A stretch of DNA of 64,000 nt, from positions 13,387,278-13,451,277 of the forward strand of contig NC_054558.1 in assembly GCF_017654505.1 (NCBI RefSeq). The letters run 5' to 3'. Below, piece by piece: positions 59,801 through 64,000 of the stretch (within the stretch, counting starts at the first letter, position 1; each line of letters opens with the position of its first letter). The stretch is from Polyodon spathula. Taxonomy: Eukaryota; Chordata; Actinopteri; Acipenseriformes; Polyodontidae. The translations under genes were made by a program, and so were the position numbers. The notes under the pieces are model-generated. The model saw nothing but the letters and a program-made list of their open reading frames with translations, ran no database searches and had not been told where the DNA came from.

Positions 59801-62800
59801 CACATAATCCAAGAACAATGAAAGGCTTAAAAGAAGAAAATATTTAGGAAGCTCTACCTTGACGACATTCTGTCCGTTAAACATCTGGAGCAGGCAGCCC
59901 AGCCCCACCCCGAAGAGCATGTCTGAAACAGGGTTAAGAGAATCTGAACAGGCTCTACACAGGGCTGACCCCTGAAACAGGCTCCAGACAGGACTGACCC
60001 CTGAAACAGACCCGCAGGTGCCACGTCGACCACAGGAGCCGTTAGTGAGCGGTAAACCGAGGATTACCCTGCCGACCTGAGCCCTCCCTACCCGGGCAGC
60101 ACTTGGACAATTGTGCACCGCGCCCTGGGAACTCCCGGTCGGCAAATCACATAGCCTGGATTCAGACCTGCGATCTCCAGGCTATAGGGCGCATTCTGCA
60201 CTTCACGCAGAGAGCCTTTACTGGATTTTGCCTTTACTGGATGCCTATACAGGATTCTTGAACTGTGGATTTCATCCCCTGGTTTGTTTTAGGGAAGTTA
60301 AAAGTTAAAACATTTAAGAAATTCAAAATAAGCCAGTTGATGGTTAGTGTAGTATATTTTTCAGATTTACAGAACTCAAAACTAGCTAAAATGTTACTCA
60401 ACTTTCTGCATCTACAGAAGCTACTTCCATGATGTCACCACAAAGCTCAATAGCTACAAATCCCCCCAAATAAATACTCAAAGCTCCACAAAATTCAAAT
60501 ATAACAATGTTTTTAACTAAAATGGTACGCTCTTCATTCATTTCAATCATTTCAATGATTTAAAATATGTGGTGCGACTGGTTTCATTAAATATGTGGTA
60601 AGGGACATTTTATTGATGTTTTTTTTGGTTCCCAAGTTGAAGAGTAAGTTGCAGAGTTGCGAAAATTATAGTGCTACTCGTCCCCACAAAGCTCTTTTAA
60701 ACTGCCTGCTCTAGTGCACCCCGCTACTTACTGTTTAAATCACTGATCTGTAAAACCATATAGGATATTTTTAAACTACGATGTTCTCAAATAGCGACTG
60801 TTCGCTTTGCATGTTGTGTTTAGAGGCTAGTACTGATTGACCTTGCACACGGCAAGTTTTATTATTTTAAAAGATCACGGATTTGACTCTCGCCCAGCCC
60901 CCGCGGCATCTCCTCGTGGGCAGCAGCTGCACATGAAAGGATACTGAAGATGATCCCTCCGAAGCAGGCAGCCATCGCCATGCGCGGGTACCCCTGACGG
61001 GCCATGGTGATGTCAGAGAAGCAGTCTGCAGAACAAAACACACGGAATGAGGGCCTGGTCTCATTGTCCTGCGCTCAGCACACACACGGAATGAGGGCCT
61101 GGTCTCATTGTCCTGCGCTCAGCACACACACAGAATGAGGGCCTGACCTCACTGCCCTGCGCTCAGCACACACTCAGAATGAGGGCCTAGCCTCATTGCC
61201 CTGCACTCAGCACACACTCAGAATGAGGGCCTGACCTCACTGCCCTGCGCTCAGCACACACTCAGAATGAGGGCCTGGCCTCACTGCCCTGTGCTCAGCA
61301 CACACTCAGAATGAGGGCCTGGCCTCACTGCCCTGTGCTCAGCACACACTCAGACTGAGGGCCATGGCCTCACTTCCCTGTGCTCAGCACACACTAAGAA
61401 TGAGGGCCTGGCCTCACTGCCTTGCGCTCAGCACACACTCAGAATGAGGGCCTGGCCTCACTGCCCTGTGCTCAGCATACACTCAGAATGAGGGCATAGC
61501 TTCACTGCCCTTTGCTCAGCACATACAGAGTGAGGAGGCCTCACTGCCCTGCATTTAGCACACAGAGTGAGGAGGCATCACTGCCCTGTGCTCAGCACAC
61601 ACTCAGAATTAGGGCCTGGCCTCATTGCCATGTGCTCAGCACACACTCAGAATGAGGGCCTGACCTCACTGCCCTGTGCTCAGCACACACACAGAGTGAG
61701 GGCCTGGCCTCAATGCCCTGCACTCAGCACACAGAGTGAGGAGGCCTCACTGCCCTGTGTTCAGCACACACATACAGAATGAGGGCCTGGTCTCACTGCC
61801 CTGAGCTCAGCACACACACAGAGTGAAGGGGGGCTGGCCACACCGCCCTGCGCTCAGCACACACAGAGGAGGGGTCCTGGCCACACCGCCCTGCGCTCAG
61901 CACACACAGAGTAGGGGTCCTGGCCTCATCACCCTGCGCTCAGCACACACAGAGTGAGTACCATTCCATGGCATGTCTGATTTACACAATGCTACCACTC
62001 CAGGGTCGCAGGATACTTGGTATTGGGTATTTGGGTTCGATTTGTAAAACTTTGCTGTTCCTGCACTCAGGGGTCGCAGGATACTTGGTATTTGGTAAGC
62101 AGGCTCCTCACCCCCAATGCTGTTCCCCCAGGCCAGCAAGGTCAGTCCCAGGACCGTGTTGCTCAGGTCAAACACCACCCCGAAGGTCTGCAGGATGTTG
62201 ACCACCTCGGTTGCCACAGTGTTGATCCACATGGCACTGACCAAGAACCCCAGAAACGAGAACGCCTGCAAGAAGGGCATAGGACAGGAAGGGCTTTGTA
62301 TTTGTGATGGTAAAACAGACACAGAGCATTGTTTCCGTCCAATAACTCATGCTGTTACTATCGGAGGGATCAGTTAGTTCTCTACATTAATGAAGGAGAA
62401 GCATGCAGTACTTCTGTGTTATTACTGAACTCGGTAAAAGAGCAAGTATAGCTTCAGCTGAACCTACTGCTCTGAAGAAACTCCTGGGAACTTATCTCCT
62501 TATGTCCCCTCCTACTAACAGAACTGAAATACACTCAGAGACAATACTAGTAGTAACTAGTAGGAGGAAAACTTCTGCCAACTTCAAATCTACTGGAAGA
62601 ACTCTAATTAGCCTTAACCTGCTCAGAGCGACTGCAAGCACGAAAAAGGCACGAAGACTCAAAGAATAACGTTAAAATGTCTTTTGAATACATTTGCTCA
62701 CAACAGACAGCCAGGGGCCTGGGTTTAAGCCTCTGTCACTGCCTCTATATTACATTATGGACCGGCCTGTTTGTAACTGTGCTGGCGTCTAATCGCATGG

Positions 62801-62960
62801 GCTCTTATCCCAGTTCAGAGAGTGAGATGAATCCTTACACAGTGCAGTCTAGGGGGCTGCTGGTTGCTGGTGATGAGGAAGGAGATGGCCGATAGAAAGA
62901 CCCCGATGAGAAGGACAAGGGCCCACACTGGGAACTCGCCCTCAATATTCAGGAGCCCGT
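56848..62960 (-). CDS. SLC8B1: SLC8B1 (NCLX), mitochondrial Na+/Ca2+ exchanger, C-terminal part (5 exons; 5' part off the right edge)
   Basis: Exons in gene order: 62839-62960, 62112-62265, 60945-61025, 59858-59922, 56848-57048; GT-AG borders and phases (0/1/1/0) all join, giving the last ~207 residues. NCLX sits in the inner mitochondrial membrane and extrudes Ca2+ in exchange for Na+ or Li+. The first visible exon encodes EGEFPVWALVLLIGVFLSAI, a membrane helix that opens the second half. Exons 2-3 join to form the second exchanger repeat, LLAWGNSIGDCFSD, with the Asn-Ser and Asp that coordinate cations; the Asp is split across the junction (G|AC). Then ARQGYPRMA, FGGIIFN and VGLGCLLQM follow. 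The last exon encodes EPDGLLVWILAGALGLSLVL and LVALLTEFKVIELRGSP. Reading frame intact. Closest alternatives are other SLC8/SLC24 exchangers, but the details and synteny favour SLC8B1. Confidence 0.95.
57049..59857 (-). other. SLC8B1 last intron (2.8 kb)
   Basis: No gene recognised. Contains a 17-nt poly(G) run (57618-57634), a (TAAA)n run near 57961-57984, and a ~48-bp tandem repeat of nearly three copies (58675-58803, units around ATTCCACAGGGACAGTGCAA). Confidence 0.7.
58675..58803. repeat. ~48-bp x 2.7 minisatellite
   Basis: Three nearly identical starts (ATTCCACAGGGACAG) about 48 bp apart inside the SLC8B1 last intron. Confidence 0.9.
59923..60012 (-). repeat. Duplicated splice-acceptor-like words upstream of an SLC8B1 exon
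   Basis: The genuine acceptor reads CCTGTTTCAG on the minus strand. The words CTGTTTCAGGGGTCAG (twice) and CTGTTTCAG recur within 90 bp upstream as a degenerate tandem repeat of about 33 bp. Confidence 0.75.
60045..60245 (-). mobile_element. tRNA-related SINE, truncated copy
   Basis: Minus-strand copy of the SINE family at 41437 and 63607. It shows the shared 'gtgcaggatgcgccctatagcctgg' block (here GTGCAGAATGCGCCC) and a B-box-like GGTCTGAATCC. It lies in an SLC8B1 intron, close to the 59858-59922 exon. Confidence 0.8.
61037..61955. repeat. ~43-bp minisatellite, about 21 units, next to an SLC8B1 acceptor
   Basis: Units around GAATGAGGGCCTGGCCTCA and CTGCCCTGTGCTCAGCACAC fill most of the intron between the exons at 60945-61025 and 62112-62265. 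The array begins about 12 bp from the acceptor at 61026-61027. Point variants (GAGGCCTCA short forms, CACACCGCC forms at the far end) are clustered by position. Confidence 0.95.
62266..62838 (-). other. SLC8B1 intron
   Basis: No repeat or other gene recognised. Confidence 0.7.
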
Positions 62961-63530
62961 CTGCAAGAGAGAGCACGGACTCAGAGCCACCCTGCACACA
63001 TTCACACGAGAGGCAGACATGGGAGATAATCTGGACCCAGGGACCCATTCGGAATCCAGTGTTACATCAATCACAGTATTGAAACACCAATCATACCCCT
63101 TCACTGAGATCTGCTGCAAACTTTGAATGAAGTAATCCTATCCCCAATGGTAGTTTCAACATTCAGGAGTACAATTAAATAAATCAATTTTAAAAAGCCC
63201 TCTACCAGCAAACACATGTTTCTTATTGAATGAACATCTGCTCCATGCTTCATATTCTCATGGTTATAGTTGCATTAGTTAACTGAGGAAACACATCACT
63301 ACCTCCTCTATACAAGCCCAGTTTATGCTGCTGATGGCATTTGCGCTCCTGTGCAGAGTTCAGTGCATGGTCTAATGGACTAGATCTCTACTGCATGGCA
63401 GCAAGGAGCAACAGGAGTTCTGAAGCACAATTACACTTGCAGGAGAAAGACTGCAATTATATGAGAACTCTGCATTATTATAACAATTTAATAAACAAGA
63501 CAAAAACGAGAGAGACATGCAGAGTGAGAG

Positions 63531-63544
63531 CGAGACAGACAGAC

Positions 63545-63579
<35 letters not shown>

Positions 63580-63600
63580 TACACAGAGACAGACAGAGAC
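63531..63600. repeat. (GACA)n/(GA)n microsatellite
   Basis: GACA repeats run into GA repeats just ahead of the SINE at 63607, in SLC8B1 upstream intron sequence. Confidence 0.95.
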
Positions 63601-63606
63601 ACACTG

Positions 63607-64000
63607 GGGGCTCCCGAGTGGCGCATCCAGAAAAGGCACTCCACGTGGAGTGCAGGATGTGCCCTATACTCTGGGGATCAAGGTTTGAGTCCATGCTATG
63701 TCACAGCCGACCGTGACCAGGAGTTCCTAGGGGGTGGCACACAACTGGCAGAGTGCTGTCTGGGTAGGGGGGGCCTAGGTCAGCAGGGGAATCCCTTGCT
63801 CACCATGCATCAACAATCCCTGTGGCCAATTGGGCGTCTGCGGTTCTGCAATGGAGCCGCCAGATCTGTGTTGTCTTCCGGCGCTATAGGTCTGGTGGCC
63901 TCGCTGTGGAACCGTAGTACGAAAAATGATGGATTGGCAGGAGCACGTTTCGGAGGACGCGTGCTCCAGCCTCCGTTCCCCGAGTCGGCAGGGGGGTTGC
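63607..64000 (+). mobile_element. tRNA-related SINE, right end off the window
   Basis: Head CTCCCGAGTGGCGCATCCAG resembles a tRNA A-box region, and GGTTTGAGTCC at 63682-63692 fits a polymerase III B box. The body ('ccgaccgtgaccaggagttc', 'ggaggacgcgtgctccagcc') matches the copies at 41437 and 60045. I associate this family with sturgeon and paddlefish sequences, from memory only. Confidence 0.85.

Noticed and set aside
61567..61782. Frame encoding repeated CAQHTHR-like words
   Set aside because: Minisatellite translation, no start context, inside an SLC8B1 intron.
63607..63692. Possible tRNA gene
   Set aside because: A/B-box-like words belong to a SINE head repeated elsewhere in the window; no cloverleaf could be drawn.
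63372..63694. Ser/Leu-rich open frames on the minus strand
   Set aside because: Arise from the (GACA)/(GA) microsatellite and the SINE.

Overview
The window is vertebrate nuclear DNA: split genes with GT-AG introns, AT-rich introns, SINEs, DNA-transposon remnants and many micro- and minisatellites. The gene set and order is DDX54 (-), RITA1 (+), IQCD/DRC10 (-), TPCN1 (+), SLC8B1 (-). From general knowledge this is the order of human 12q24.13, so the window is a conserved syntenic block. Protein wording and repeat types point to a ray-finned fish. The tRNA-related SINE and a decayed IQCD copy would fit a sturgeon or paddlefish after lineage-specific genome duplication, but that species guess is inference, not proof.

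Layout. 956-3337 (-): the first four coding exons of DDX54, a nucleolar DEAD-box RNA helicase; the rest lies off the left edge. 4707-6743 (+): RITA1, two coding exons, complete. 7.5-10.2 kb: intergenic DNA with a 20-bp inverted-repeat element. 10266-17725 (-): IQCD, recognisable exon by exon but carrying frameshifts, stops and a lost splice donor, so called a pseudogene. Its first large intron holds a decayed Tc1 transposon. 18.9-19.2 kb: a CCAAT/GC-box promoter-like region. 19850-52224 (+): TPCN1, 28 coding exons whose phases all join, giving an intact 860-residue two-pore channel. 56848-62960 (-): the last five coding exons of SLC8B1 (NCLX), including the second exchanger repeat; its 5' part lies off the right edge.

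The genes do not form an operon. TPCN1 (endolysosomal cation channel) and SLC8B1 (mitochondrial Na+/Ca2+ exchanger) are convergent neighbours that both affect intracellular ion handling; DDX54 acts in ribosome biogenesis and nuclear-receptor corepression, RITA1 in Notch/RBPJ export, and IQCD in the ciliary dynein regulatory complex.

The least ordinary signals are (1) multi-hit decay of IQCD between two intact neighbours; (2) repeated tandem duplication right at exon-intron junctions in IQCD, TPCN1 and SLC8B1, some of which multiply a good splice site; (3) a fresh-looking array of four ~410-bp units in a TPCN1 intron; and (4) several small transposons with clean ends and target duplications. 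I saw no prokaryotic system, CRISPR array, rRNA gene or functional tRNA gene.
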